A stretch of DNA of 64,000 bases from Sinotaia quadrata (Eukaryota > Mollusca > Gastropoda > Architaenioglossa > Viviparidae), in contig CM054180.1 of NCBI GenBank assembly GCA_028829895.1, positions 116,680,473 through 116,744,472 of the forward strand, written 5' to 3'. Positions 1-12,398 of this stretch are shown here, one piece after another. Position 1 is the stretch's first letter. Every line of letters begins with the position of its first letter. Under the pieces are notes generated by a model, which was given only the letters and a program-made list of their open reading frames with translations, was not told the DNA's origin and did no database searches. Position numbers and translations under genes: made by a program.

Positions 1-1713
1 TTATCTAATTCTAAGCAATTATTAGGTGGTTATATATTCGTTAATTTTATAATCGGGTTTTAGGTAATTATTATTTTTGTGTGTGTGTTCTTTGAGCGTT
101 TGTGAAGACACAATTGTCTGTACAACATTTTTTCTTTACTGCGTGGTGTTGAGGTGATTGGTTGGTTGGGTGGGTGTTCAGTTAAGTGGGTTTTTTTTCT
201 TTTATAGTCTTTCATTTCTGAAAGTTTGTTAACTACTGTACTTTTTATTGTTGTTGAGGCGATGGTTGTGATGATGGTGTAGGTTGGTGGTGGTAGATGT
301 TAGTTTTGTATAGAAGCTGTACTGCGCATTTTGTTTTAAATTTTACTTTCACTTCCGTCTGCTTCGTAAAATTCTTCATTTTATTTTTTCTACCGAGTAT
401 TTTCCCTCTTTTTTTCACATACATCCTTTTCCACTTTTTCTTACAATTTATCACTCACTATATACTCTCACACATTCGCATACAGGCAGTCTGCCAACCA
501 CACACACTCACTCACTCAAATACAAGTTACATATTATATATTTTATTACACTCTCTCAGTTTAAATCCTGATACATACACACCATCTCACTTTGATACAT
601 GCGTTTTCTTATGCGTATCTCTCTTTCACATACACACTACATGCACACTCTATGCATCTCTCACTCTTACACACACGGACATACACTGGCATAACTCTTT
701 ATCTCTCCATCTCTTTCTCTCTCCGACAACAAAACATCTTTGAATTGTGGAACCTTCAGCTTTGCCAGTTTTAGAGCTTCACTGCAGGCAACATTTTTGA
801 CAAGGTGATTAAAGAGGCGACCCGTTATAGCTCTCTGGCACAACGATTCCTCACAATGACCGTCCTTCAGCCGGCAGGCAAGATTCACGTGCGCGCGTCG
901 CTGTTTGTCACGCGCGTCGTCAAGCGAGCGCGGAAGGAAACCCTACCCAGGCGTGTAGGTCTTGGGGTTCTTGGGCTGTGCAGCAAACCCTGCAGCTTTC
1001 CCCAGTCGGTGCCTTCAGAGCCGCATAGAAATTAACTGCTTTCCCTCCAAAACAACATTTTTTTCTTTCAGAACTGAGACAATCATTTCAAGTGTCGAAT
1101 CTGAAACTTGCGTATTCAATGGAACGCCGGAAATGCCTTTAAGTCAACAAGTTCCCATTAGCTGCTGCTTAGTGGCAGGAATGGAACATTTATAATTGAG
1201 TTTTAAAGGTGCTTTGTGTGTCGTGTTTTATTTTTTAAAGATGTTATAAAAATACTTAATACCCTAATGTGGCCAACCGCACGTCCACTCACACTTCTGT
1301 GATGTCCGTTGTCACAAGTACTTGACTGTTTAAATAATATTTAAAACATTACAATTGCAAAACGGAAACAACGAGACCCACAATCCCGACCTGACAAAAC
1401 TACGATGACGAAGATAACATTTAAAAGGGAAATAACTCATGGACTCAAAGACGATCTAAAATAACTTTTGGGGGAAGAGAAAAGAACCAATATCTTAAAT
1501 CGCAGTGACGTCACGCATCTTAATTGTTCAGTAGTTAGGCAGTGTTCACTTTTGCAGGATACAGATAAACGTTTGGTGATATTTTGTCTTTCTTGGCTTG
1601 CCAAGCTGCGGCCACTGTAGGCTGGCGATGTGCGGTGAGGCATCTCACATTCAGAGACAGCCGTGTGGTGCAGGCTGTGGGTTTTTCCGTCAAATTGCGT
1701 GTGTCGAAGGGAT

Positions 1714-1812
1714 GTAGCCGGCCGGGGTCTGTCTACTTAGCGTTCGTGAGGCACAACGTGTAGCCGGCAGGGGGCCTGTTTACTTAGCGTTCGTGAGGCA
1801 CAACGTGTAGCA
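1714..1812. repeat. 46-bp tandem repeat, about 2 copies
   Basis: The unit starts GTAGCCGG and includes CTTAGCGTTCGTGAGGCACA. The second copy begins at 1760 with a few substitutions, and the first bases of a third follow. Confidence 0.8.
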
Positions 1813-2730
1813 GTAAAAGTGGATGCAGCAGAATCCTAATAGCAGAGGCATGGTAGACAGAATGGATAAAGTGCCAACTCTACCACACATAAACTGACAG
1901 TCCCTAAGTGGACAACAGAATGGTATCTAGCGCGCTAACACACGTCACCCATTCACGGAAATATAAGGAAACAGAGATAGCAAGTAAACAAGATGAAAAA
2001 TAGAAAATGATGAATCAAAATAACGAACATATATAATACATGTCCAAATGAATATACTTAATACATACTAGCATAATTATAATCACAACCACTTGATGCA
2101 AATTATAAGTTCCACCTGACTGACCTTTCTCGGCAAAAAGACCTTTCTCCCAGAGTCCTTCTGGAGAGGGTTCTAGACATTGCTGCTCTCTCAGTGGCTG
2201 TACTCAGCTCTAAGACTGAGAATATTCTTGGCGGGAACACACACAGGTACGTGGTCAGCCAGACTAAATATCTAACGAAATATTACAACTTGACCTCTTA
2301 GAGGCCTAGACACACACGCACACCCTCTAAAGTCAGGATCGCGAGGGTCTCTAAGCCAGAGGGGATATATGATTTAGTGTCCGCTTCCACGAGTCTGACA
2401 GGATGTTCTAACCGATATAGTCTAAAAGATGAATGAAAATTAGGCGGCCGGGTCTCACCCGTCATACCTTGTCCCAGCTCGATATGATTCGACCTATGTC
2501 ATCGGTTTTGTAAAAATTCTTAAGTTCCAGCATTTAATTCGTGTTTGGGCCTGTTTCACAACAGTGGACTGTGCAATTTTCCATCTTCACTGGGTGCCGC
2601 ATAGCTTAGGTGGCTTCTAAGTGGTGTAGTATTTCTCAAGTGCAAAGTTTTACGCGTCTCATAAATTAGGTCAGTACTACTCGAACTATCCGTCACTGCT
2701 ATATATATATATTTATAACACTCAATAGCC

Positions 2731-2799
2731 TCGACCTAAAGTGTGTTCACTAGTATCGACCTAAAGTATACTCGCTAGTATCGACCTAAAGTGTATTCC
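2731..2799. repeat. 25-bp tandem repeat, 2.7 copies
   Basis: TCGACCTAAAGT recurs at 25-base spacing (2732, 2757, 2782) with ACTAGTAT-like spacers. Confidence 0.75.
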
Positions 2800-3431
2800 A
2801 GTCAAACGTTACATTATGACTGTCACGTGATGCACCCCTCGGTTTTATATCAAATGCCATTGGAGCCAGACCTCAAGAGTACGTGTTGTCTGTTTTGCAG
2901 ATGGAAAATTCTCCACAACTGTATGTCTGCTGATAAAACTCCTGCCTTTGGAAACCCTATATCAAAGTTATATAAATCTTGGTTATACAAGGGAGGTAAT
3001 TAAAAAGCATCAAGAGCTGGTGAGGTATCCAGTAACAATGTCATCTCTTGCAAATACCTATGTAAGCAAACCAGTCTAAGAAAGTAAATGCGGCAATTCT
3101 AACCCGTCTGGCTCTTTCTTAAAAATATCTTTTTGATGATCTCAGCTTACTTTCAAAATGTCTGAGATTTTATTTGTTGTTTTAAAAAATGCCTACCTTT
3201 TATTGAACGGCTCAAAGCGAACCTACTTTCTCAGTAACAAATTTACAGAACCGGAAGTAGACCACAAAATACTTGAGGAGAATTTTCAAATGTTACGGAC
3301 CTTGACATATATTTTAAGGTAGGAAAAATTGTGGATTTTATTCTGGATGACATTTTTGACGTAATATACTTCTAAAACAATAGTATGGACAATACAATCA
3401 ATTTCTTTAGTTTATCTCTTTGTATGTGTCC

Positions 3432-3433
<2 letters not shown>

Positions 3434-3482
<49 letters not shown>

Positions 3483-3530
3483 TGTGCGTGCGTGCGTGTG
3501 CGTGCGTGTGTGTGTGTGTGTGTGTGTGTG
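3434..3530. repeat. (GT)n/(GCGT)n microsatellite
   Basis: A long GT run with an interior of GCGT repeats. Alternating purine-pyrimidine of this kind can adopt Z-DNA. Open frames across it are low-complexity artefacts. Confidence 0.95.
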
Positions 3531-4182
3531 ATTTTTTTTTTTATAGTAATTGTGCTGAATTAGTGACTTAATGAGCCGATTCTGATGTCTGTTTTAAATG
3601 TATGTATAAGTGTAATATTACTTTACGCAGCATTCAGGCGTGCCTGACGTCTTAAAATCTACACGACTGGATATGTTTTTGTGTGTGTGCTCACCGTAAA
3701 TTATTTTTTTATATAAGTTTGTATTATTAGATGAGTATGATTAATATATATTTTATGCATTTATTTATTCATGAAAGGCTAGTTGATTGGTTCTAAAGGA
3801 CGGAAGGACATATTAATGATCTCTAGCTATTAGAATTGTCTTTTCCATATACGTTTTATGAATTGTTTTTAGTATTCTTCTGCTATATGCTTTATACACT
3901 CACGGTTTTAAAACCAAATTCTGATCAAAGCATCTTCCGGTTTTCCTCTGCCTTAAGTCTAATTTCCTTGAACGGTCCGAGTGTTTATATTAGTAAATTA
4001 TTTCAATGATGTAGTATCTTTTGTCTTCGTTTTTAAAAAAAAAATAACGACCAACAACAATCTTACATTTAAAGAAATATTTAAATCAAGACAGGTCAGG
4101 TAAATTTTAAATATTTAAAATAAAATAAGAAGAAACTTCGCAGAATCTCTGAATAATTCTAAAAGTGGATTGCGAGTAGCAT

Positions 4183-4195
4183 CACACACACACAC

Positions 4196-4233
<38 letters not shown>

Positions 4234-4257
4234 GCACGCACGCACGCACGCATACAC
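4183..4257. repeat. (CA)n/(CGCA)n microsatellite
   Basis: CA repeat passing into CGCA repeats. It has the same composition as the repeat at 3434, on the opposite strand. Confidence 0.95.
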
Positions 4258-5567
4258 ATACAGACAGACAAACTCACAGAAACATACAGAGAAAAAAATA
4301 AAGAGGTATATATATATTACATTTCTAATATCATTACAATATATGTTTTTGTGATAATTATTGAAAACCTGATACCACTTACATTCAAATAAAGCAGAAT
4401 ACAATTTAAAGTCTCTTTAATATTTCTGGTCATCATATAGGCCTAGCTGAGAAACCCGAAACTGCTTCCGACTGGGTATAGAACATGAGAATTACTCTGC
4501 AATTCTCAACAGATTTTATGTCACTTCAATGTTCTTCGAGTCTAGCAAAAAATAAAGAAATAAAATTTACATTATCATTAATTAATCAAAAAATAAAAAT
4601 TGCGCGCAGTACTTTCAATAAAATAAGTAGACCTATTGTTATTTATTAGTATTAAATTAAATCTATCTATTACGATTATTACTAGCAATATACCCACTAA
4701 TATGACATTCCATGTAAATATGCAAACAAGTCTACACTCACAGTTAAATCTCACTCACAATTAAAGATTTGTTAAAAATAAAATATGCTCGAGGAACTTT
4801 CCATAAAGTATGCCATGCCTTTAGGGGATTTTCTTTTATTATCTCCCCTTAACATTACTGATGATACACCGACTTATCATTCTGATTTAACAGAGAAGAA
4901 CGGATCTCATGCTCACTTTTGATTGGCTGACCGAATTTTTAAGTAAGCAAGACGTTTTTTTCCCACCACAGTCATTTTTGCTTTCCCTAAGATTTTGTGT
5001 TCGCAATCTAATATGCGGTTTAATATAATTATTTATAGACAGAGCTGTATATAGCTGTGATAATAGGAGCCATACGAAATTTATCGCGTTAAGTAGATTT
5101 CTTTTCAGTCCACGTGGTTATCCTTTTCATGCCTGCGAACAACCATGTAATCAATTGCAACCAATTTAAGAATTCATGTTTTATTAAAAATATTACAAAC
5201 ATTCTTTTATGCTTGGGACGATGATACCTACCATTTTAGACATCAATTTCATTCATAATTTTTCTGAGTGTGATTACAATGTTGTTTACGCGATAAACAT
5301 TAAAGTTGATTATATCAGTTCCCCCACTCACCCCCGCCACACGCCTCCAGGCTGCGCAAGTTTACGAGTAATAAACACTTTCTGGCTTCGCATCTTTGGA
5401 GCAAATGTGCATACAAGCCTTTTTACACAAGCTTAAGTACTAAGATAATTAGCCTAAGATAATAGCGAACTTGTTATTTATGCGGGTCTCCTTCAAACCA
5501 GAAAAAAAACAAAGACCTTATCCAAAAACCTGATTAAGCCAAAAACTAGAAGTGATATCCCTATAAT

Positions 5568-5657
5568 CAGCAAGTACCAATAGTAGAATATTACGTCAGC
5601 AAGTATCAATAGTAGAATATTACGTCAGCAAGTACCAATAGTAGAATATTACGTCAG
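5568..5657. repeat. 29-bp minisatellite, 3 copies, each with TTACGTCA
   Basis: The unit starts CAGCAAGTACCAATAGTAG and ends TATTACGT, with starts at 5568, 5597 and 5626. Each junction forms TTACGTCA, the reverse complement of TGACGTAA, a CREB/ATF-type motif. Its period and core match the larger array at 13864-14371. Confidence 0.85.
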
Positions 5658-5935
5658 CAGCACACTACATACGTGGCAACGAACTGCAGCCATTTTGTTC
5701 TTCCAAAACTTTATGAAAATTGTCGTCGAGCAAATGAAGAAAGTCGCAGATCCTTGACTGTGAGAATTTAGAAAAATGCAGCTCATTATTAACTAAACTC
5801 AAAAATTTCTTGCGAACATTTAATAACGAGTATGAGTCTTGATGAGAGTGATACATTCTTTTAAAAAGAAAGCCACAGATCTCTGACTTGGAATTTAAAG
5901 CACGTTGCGCATTATTAGCTAAACAAAATAATTTT

Positions 5936-6065
5936 TCAGGAAAAGTTAATAATGAGCACTAACCATAATGAAAATGATAGTTTATAGGAACAGTTAATAA
6001 TGAGCACTAACCATAATAAAATGATAGTTTACAGGAACAGTTAATAATGAGCACTAACCATAATC
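5936..6065. repeat. 47-48-bp tandem repeat, 3 copies
   Basis: GTTAATAATGAGCACTAACC recurs at 5945, 5993 and 6040. Confidence 0.8.
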
Positions 6066-6621
6066 ACTTGCTTTATGCTGACCTTCATTTTGTACCTTCG
6101 GTAACATGGAAACCTGAATGTATATTAGTTATGGACAAAATGAAGTCCGCAGCGAAAGATAAAATATATCCTTTGCATAATAATGGATTTGTGAAACATA
6201 ATTATAATAATTATTTCTTGCAATCGTTAATTTTCTTTTGTTGGTTATACGCACACATATTCGAACTACTAATTATGAAGCAGTAATACCTTTTGCATAT
6301 CAGAATCTTTTTAAGAAGTTATGAGTAACAAACATTTCACAATAAGTCATCCGTGTATCGCTCGCTCGGCATGGAAAAGATCTTGACATTGATGAAGAAT
6401 TCCCTGCTCACAACTCTCGCCTTTAGTACTCCCGTCCCAATCTCTTTTTATTTTTTGCCTTTTCCGGCCGTTTCTCTCCAACTATTGTTCCTTCTTCAGA
6501 CCATCTCTCTGCCTTCATAACGATTCGCTCCCTAGTTCCTGGCCTTTGCCGGCCTCCACCCCCATCTCGCGCGTCACCCACCAATATGTGATTTGAGCTT
6601 TGTCAGATCTCTTGGCTAATT

Positions 6622-6757
6622 CCTCTACTGCCAACCTCTTCCATTACTGCCAAACTTCTCCACTACTGTCAACCTTCACTGCCATCATTCACTACTGCCA
6701 AACTCCTCCACTACTGTCAACCTTCACTGCCATCATTCACTACTGCCAAACTCCTAC
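6622..6757. repeat. 48-bp tandem repeat, about 2.5 copies
   Basis: CTACTGTCAACCTTCACTGC recurs at 48-base spacing, flanked by degenerate CTACTGCCAA elements. Confidence 0.8.
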
Positions 6758-6792
6758 GTAAGCACAGGCGAACTCATTCTTTCGTACAAGTA

Positions 6793-6807
6793 AACACACA
6801 TACACAC

Positions 6808-6855
<48 letters not shown>

Positions 6856-6979
6856 CTCTCTCTCTCTCTCTCTCTCACTCACTCACTCATACACAAACAC
6901 ACACTAGTTCACTTTCTCACAAATGCAAAATTACCCTCTCTTTCGCACACATACACAAACACTATTTTTATTTTCTATT

Positions 6980-7032
<53 letters not shown>

Positions 7033-7330
7033 TACACACACATATACACACACCAATCTCTGTCTCTCGTATGCATATACTAACTAACTCCCTCTCTTTC
7101 ACACACATACACACACATTAACTCGCTGCACTCTACTCTCATGTAAACACATTCAGTCTCTCTCTCTCTCGCTCACACATTAACTCACCATCTCTTTCCC
7201 TCACGCACAAACATACTCTTACACACACTGACATAATCAAATATGTGTGTGTTCACATACGCATTTTCTCATTCTTTCACATGTATACACACACTCTCAT
7301 ATGCATACACTCCGTCTGTCTGTTTGTCTG
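6793..7330. repeat. CA/CT-rich compound microsatellite tract
   Basis: Runs of (CA)n, (CT)n and (CACT)n are interrupted by short unique spacers. The overlapping open frames are products of the repeat, not genes. Confidence 0.9.
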
Positions 7331-7439
7331 TCTGTCTCATACATTTACACAAAAACAAGAGCTCGCACGCACCAGCTTCTTGCATCCGCAGGATCGGGCA
7401 CCCAGGACGAGAGGAGAAGCAGAACGCGTGCAGTGTCAG

Positions 7440-7600
7440 TTAGATCTAATCCATCATACCCGCTTGTCATCAGCCGTCATGATAATTGAATTAATCACGT
7501 GACTACAGAAGCCGCTGGACTGTGCGCTGCGGCCCGCCATGGTGCAAGGCAATGTGGGATGCTTTTGCCCTCGATCGGCTCCTTGGGGCTTCCCAGTGCA
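7440..7600 (+). promoter_or_regulatory. Candidate regulatory pocket with homeodomain palindrome and E-box
   Basis: Between two CA-rich tracts lies a unique segment with TAATTGAATTA (7483-7493), a TAAT-N3-ATTA arrangement that paired or LIM homeodomain dimers can bind. An overlapping TCACGTGA E-box palindrome starts at 7495, and a GC-rich stretch around a CCGCCATGG start context lies at about 7535-7545. The short frame after that ATG resembles nothing known to me. A cis-element is inferred from motifs only. Confidence 0.25.
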
Positions 7601-7609
7601 CTCATTCAC

Positions 7610-7897
7610 ACATAGACACACACACACACAGACACACACGCTCACTGACACACTGATATACATAAAGTCACACACAGACTGAAACACACCCACTCTTTCA
7701 GACACAACACATATAAAGTCGTGCTCAAACAAAACATATACACACTCATACTCAAACACACATATACAAACACACAGCACACTTACTAAAACAAATGCTC
7801 TTTCTCTCTCACACACAACACGATCTAACTTCAACACACACACACAAACACACGACACACTCTGACTCCAACACACGCCAGCATACAACACCTCTGA

Positions 7898-7952
<55 letters not shown>

Positions 7953-8110
7953 CCTTTTTCTCTCTCACACAACATACTCTGACTCAAATATACCACACTC
8001 TGAAACAAACACTCATACGCCCAGAGCACACTGACTCCAACAAACACGTACCTACAAACACTATCTCACACACACACATGCGCAAGTCATACTTACCAAC
8101 ACACGTATAT
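7610..8110. repeat. CA-rich tract with pure (CA)n core
   Basis: Degenerate ACACAC text surrounds a pure (CA)n core at about 7899-7950. The long cysteine/valine open frame on the minus strand is a translation of the repeat. Confidence 0.9.
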
Positions 8111-8947
8111 TCACATACAAGCAAACTATAAGCCACTGTATTTTTTTCGGGCACGCGCTCATGGAGCCTGGGAATGACGTCAAGACAGCCAACTATTGAA
8201 GAGGATGAATTTTATGGGAAAGCTTGATGGAGCACAGTTACACGAGGATTAAATTCATAATCCACATAATTACATACGCTTGCACGCATGCGGAAGCAAA
8301 CATACGCACACACGCATGCGCACGCACACTCGTGAGATAAAAGTAGTTAAGAAGCTAGAGCATGGTTTTGTTAGATGCATAAGAAAAATGATAAAAGGAC
8401 AAACCGATACAAAAAACAGCAACACATTTTAAAAACAGTTTTAGCTAAAGAATAAACGTTATGGACGATTGTTTTGTTTATGCTTCTTTCACTGTAATTT
8501 TCTTTTCTTTTTATTCCTTTACGACCGATTAATCAATAAACAATTCCCGTTCATAAAAAAATATTAATCGATAAATGGTAAAACAACATACACTCAAACT
8601 AACGAATAACTGAAAGAGAAAAGCTGAAAATAGTCAAGAAATGAATACAACCATCGCTATTCCGATAGTTCGAAAGTCAGTCTCAATAAGGAAAATAGAA
8701 AATTACGTTTGTGAGCAACAAATTCTCTCATTTTTTCAAGTACTGAAAAATATTGAAATGTAGCTCTCGTTCATTAATGACGTCGCTAATAGCTATTATT
8801 TTCAACACACTCACGAACATACACACAACACACAAGCACGCATAACCACAAATACTTTTATTTATGCAGAGTATGATGTATGTGTGCGTTTCGTGCATTC
8901 GAGCGTGCGTGTGCCGTATCTACGTATGTCATAGAGAGAAAGTGTGT

Positions 8948-8948
8948 G

Positions 8949-9016
<68 letters not shown>

Positions 9017-9026
9017 TGCGTGTGTG
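8948..9026. repeat. (TG)n(CGTG)n microsatellite
   Basis: TG run ending in CGTG repeats, 950 bases before the LIM2 exon. Confidence 0.95.
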
Positions 9027-9979
9027 ATATTTAATATACAAAATTGATTGTATTACTGAAGTGAAGGGGTTCAATGCTATAAAAGGTGATATGATTACCT
9101 CATTATTACTTTATGTAAATTATTTACTCTAGCTATCTCATACTTTTCAATGCACAGATATAAATAATTCTATTTGACCTCTTTCTGTACATGGCACCTG
9201 TCTGGAGCCCCAGATGAAATTAACCACCAACTGTTAAGGACAAAACAGTTACAATACTTTAAGAGACAGCTTAACCACGATACAGGTACAGTTATCAAAA
9301 GAAGAAAAGAATAGCTCAGATATAGAATTAAATCTAATAGCATTAGCTTAACATAGCAACCTTATTGCTGATCGAAGCAAGTATTTCACCAACTAATAGG
9401 AAGACGTTCAGTTTCAACGTCATCAACCTCATTCTTAGCAGATTAACTAACCGGACCCCTTGTTCTATGACCAAGTGCCCATATTTGTTTACTGTCTGTG
9501 ACCAAATGTTCACAAGTTGTCTTGCCACTGCCTGTGACCCAACGACCAACATTTATTCCATTTTCGTCTATTATGGAAAAGTCAATAACCATTTCTTGTC
9601 TGCATCTGATCAAAATGTCAATACGTGTTCTACTATTGTATGCTAAAAATCTCTCCCACCCAACCATTCCCAAATAAAGTAATGAATAAACCCTTATATA
9701 TCCTAAAAATGTATCACCTAAAGTAATTGTTCTTGCTTTTGGCTTAAACTGCTCTTTGCATCCGATTAAAAAACGCCAAGTAAAATGTTCGTTCTGTAAT
9801 ATAAGCAAAAATCGATATAATCAAATTAAACATTCGTGTGTTCTCTTTTTTAATTTTTGTAATACCATTCTCAATCACAACAGGACAACAATTTTTTTTC
9901 TTAATTTGATTTTAGCTGCCGTGTAAGAAACTAACCATTTCTAAAAGATCTGTTGGCATTGTACCTGTTTTCTTTCTAG

Positions 9980-10182
9980 GCGGTTTGGAACCAAATGCGC
10001 TGGCTGTGAAAAGGGCATTCCGCCAACGGAAGTAGTGCGTCGGGCTCAAGAACACGTGTACCATTTGGATTGCTTTTCGTGTCTCATGTGCAGTCACCAG
10101 CTCAACACAGGGGACGAGTTCTACCTCATGGAGGACCGCAAGCTCGTGTGTAAGGCAGACTACGAGGCCGCGAAGGCAAGAG
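9980..10182 (+). CDS. Lhx3/4 (lim3): Lhx3/4 exon: second LIM domain
   Basis: The acceptor is TTTCTTTCTAG just before 9980 and the donor is GAG|GTAAAC at 10183. The first base completes a codon from the upstream exon, then the frame reads RFGTKCAGC and runs for 67 codons. Zinc ligands of a LIM domain are visible: CAGC, the His and Cys of YHLDC, the pair in FSCLMC, and the final Cys and Asp of VCKADY. The exon ends at AAKAR plus one base. It starts exactly where the vertebrate LHX3 second-LIM exon does. LIM domains here bind protein partners (Ldb/NLI), not DNA. Confidence 0.95.
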
Positions 10183-12356
10183 GTAAACACTTTGAAAGAC
10201 TTTGGACGTGGTTCGAGTCCTTTACGAAAGACAGCCTTCGCAAGACGACGTGTCTTTGCTTTGTTGGTGTATGTCTGACTTCTACGCGCGCCTCTTTATT
10301 TTTTCTTCCCATTCAATCCTCACTCGTCCCCTCTCTATTCCTCTAGCGTACACATAGTAGCACACATATTCTCTGACACAAATTCTCTCGTCCTTTATTC
10401 CTCTAGCGTACACATAGTAGCACACATATTCTCTGACACAAATTCTCATGCGTGCGCTCGCACACACATACACACACATTACAAAGTAGAATGTAGTTGT
10501 TAATATATATTTCAAGTGGTTACTTCACTATTACCTGTTCGTTACACCGATGAATACCTTTCTTTCCACCCACCCCTCCACTCTTGTTTACCATTATCAC
10601 CCCCACCCTCTTCTTGACACAGTCTATAATTACCACATCCCATTTTCTTGACACTGTCTACAAAGGCGACAAGCTCTCATTTGCCCCTGTTGGACACAAA
10701 CTTGCAGGGCAAGGTCTAGTGTGGAGTAACAGTCATCGCGGTGATAGTCTGGGAAATGCGTGGTGGGTGGGGGTGAGGGACGGGTATAAAATATTTAGAT
10801 AAAAGAAAAGGAACTTGTCCAGGATAGCAGACCGATTAAGCCGAGCTCGATTTTTTTTTTTTTTTAGGTCAAAGATCCAGTATGCCTTTGTGGTTTACAG
10901 CGCATATCTTGGTAAGGCAAGAAATCCAGTTTTGAAAGGCGGCTATTAGCTTAATTGTGTGTTAACTCACTTATTGAGAGTGAATGGACTTAGAAATATT
11001 TCATGCAGTTTTGCAATTGATATGTTATACTTGCTTTTTATGTAGAGATTTATTATGTGAGTAGATTATTATTTCCACAAACTATGAACTACGATGTTTA
11101 TATGTAAGATGCTAAACACTTGACATTGTTTCTAGTGAACCTACTCATAAAAACATTACGAAGTATTTATTATGCAGTATACGTGCATTGGGCTAATAAA
11201 TACCGTTGCAAGTTGAGACTTGAAAGTGAGAAAGAATGGAGTTATAAAAGAGATAAACTGGAAAACTTAGCATTTGTCTCCTGATTATATTTTTACAGGA
11301 ACAAAGCAGCTTTATGTGTATTATCTGAATCTTCTGGTTTACAGATTATTAACCGCTATGACCGGTAGGCATGGGAAACATCTACTGCAGTGTGTAAGTT
11401 TAAGAATGCACTACACTCCATTCATATATGGTGACAGGGTATGCTGATTACATCGAGCAATTTCTGGTACAAGAAAGTTACTGGAAATTTCTACAGTTGT
11501 TGTTCTGTTTGATGGAGCTACACAAAGGGAAGAAACGCCCAGGTTAAGCCCTGAGGGAATAACATCGAATCAGTTTTCTACAATGTGAGGGGTGAATCTC
11601 ATGGGATTGACAGTATTAACTGAACAATAACTTGTTTGCTTTGTAGCAAAAAGTGTGCTAAACTATTGAGACGATGCCTAATTCAAGTTATGTTGAAACT
11701 ATTATTGCTTATCTCTTATAACTCCATTTCTATTCTCTTGTAAGAACTATCCTGTGATTTGTATTGACACTATTGTTGAATTGTATTTAGGTTATAAGAC
11801 TGTGTAATAAAAAAAATATTCGAACATAGTTTCATGGAAATATTGATGTCAAGTAATCTTTTTCATTATATTTGTTATATGTATATTTGATTGTTGATTT
11901 AATACATTTATTATCAAATTTAATTACCTTCTTACGTATATTGATAACCTTATGTTGGAGAAGAAAGTGGGTGGATGGGGGCTTGCTAAATATAGATTAA
12001 TGATTAAAGTCAGATTTGTATTCTCCTTTAGTAAAACGTTTTCCACCTACGGAAGTATTGTGAGGTGGTAAATGTTTGACTTTAATATTGTAGAAGAGAG
12101 GAAACGTTTACAGTGACCGCATATTCGCCAAGTGGGAGAGACAAGTGTTGTCTGCTGGAGAATTATAAATAACATAAATTAAGATTCTCATCACAAATTA
12201 AGATTCTCATCAATTAGCTATGGTCGATTAATTAATTAATAATAATCACAACCATTAACTAGTTGGCGTAGGCGTCATATATAAATATATTTAACGACAG
12301 CTCTTTTATTTTTTGATAGAGTTAGCTTCCCTAGTCATTTCAGTGAGAAAAAGTGC

Positions 12357-12398
<42 letters not shown>

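Larger units (their letters stand above)
1..9979. other. Non-coding stretch upstream of the LIM2 exon, probably intron
   Basis: I looked for an exon coding the first LIM domain (Cys-X2-Cys, Trp-His, and a VYCKDDF-like end) and found none, so this is most simply one long intron of the Lhx3/4 gene. It holds the microsatellites and minisatellites listed separately, a CpG-richer pocket at about 840-1030, another at 7370-7590, and two single TGACGTCA palindromes (1506, 8175). Nothing else was recognised. A gene start inside this stretch cannot be excluded. Confidence 0.55.

Noticed and set aside
805..1195. Open frames in a CpG-richer pocket as a possible first Lhx3/4 exon
   Set aside because: No LIM cysteine pattern; no frame joins the phase required at 9980 with convincing coding character.
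7454..8047. 197-codon Cys/Val-rich frame
   Set aside because: Translation of CA/GT repeats; no non-repeat domain.
9443..9808. 121-codon minus-strand frame just upstream of the LIM2 exon
   Set aside because: Not low-complexity, but no recognisable domain, no splice context and on the opposite strand within an intron. Possibly a transposon relic; not supportable as a gene.
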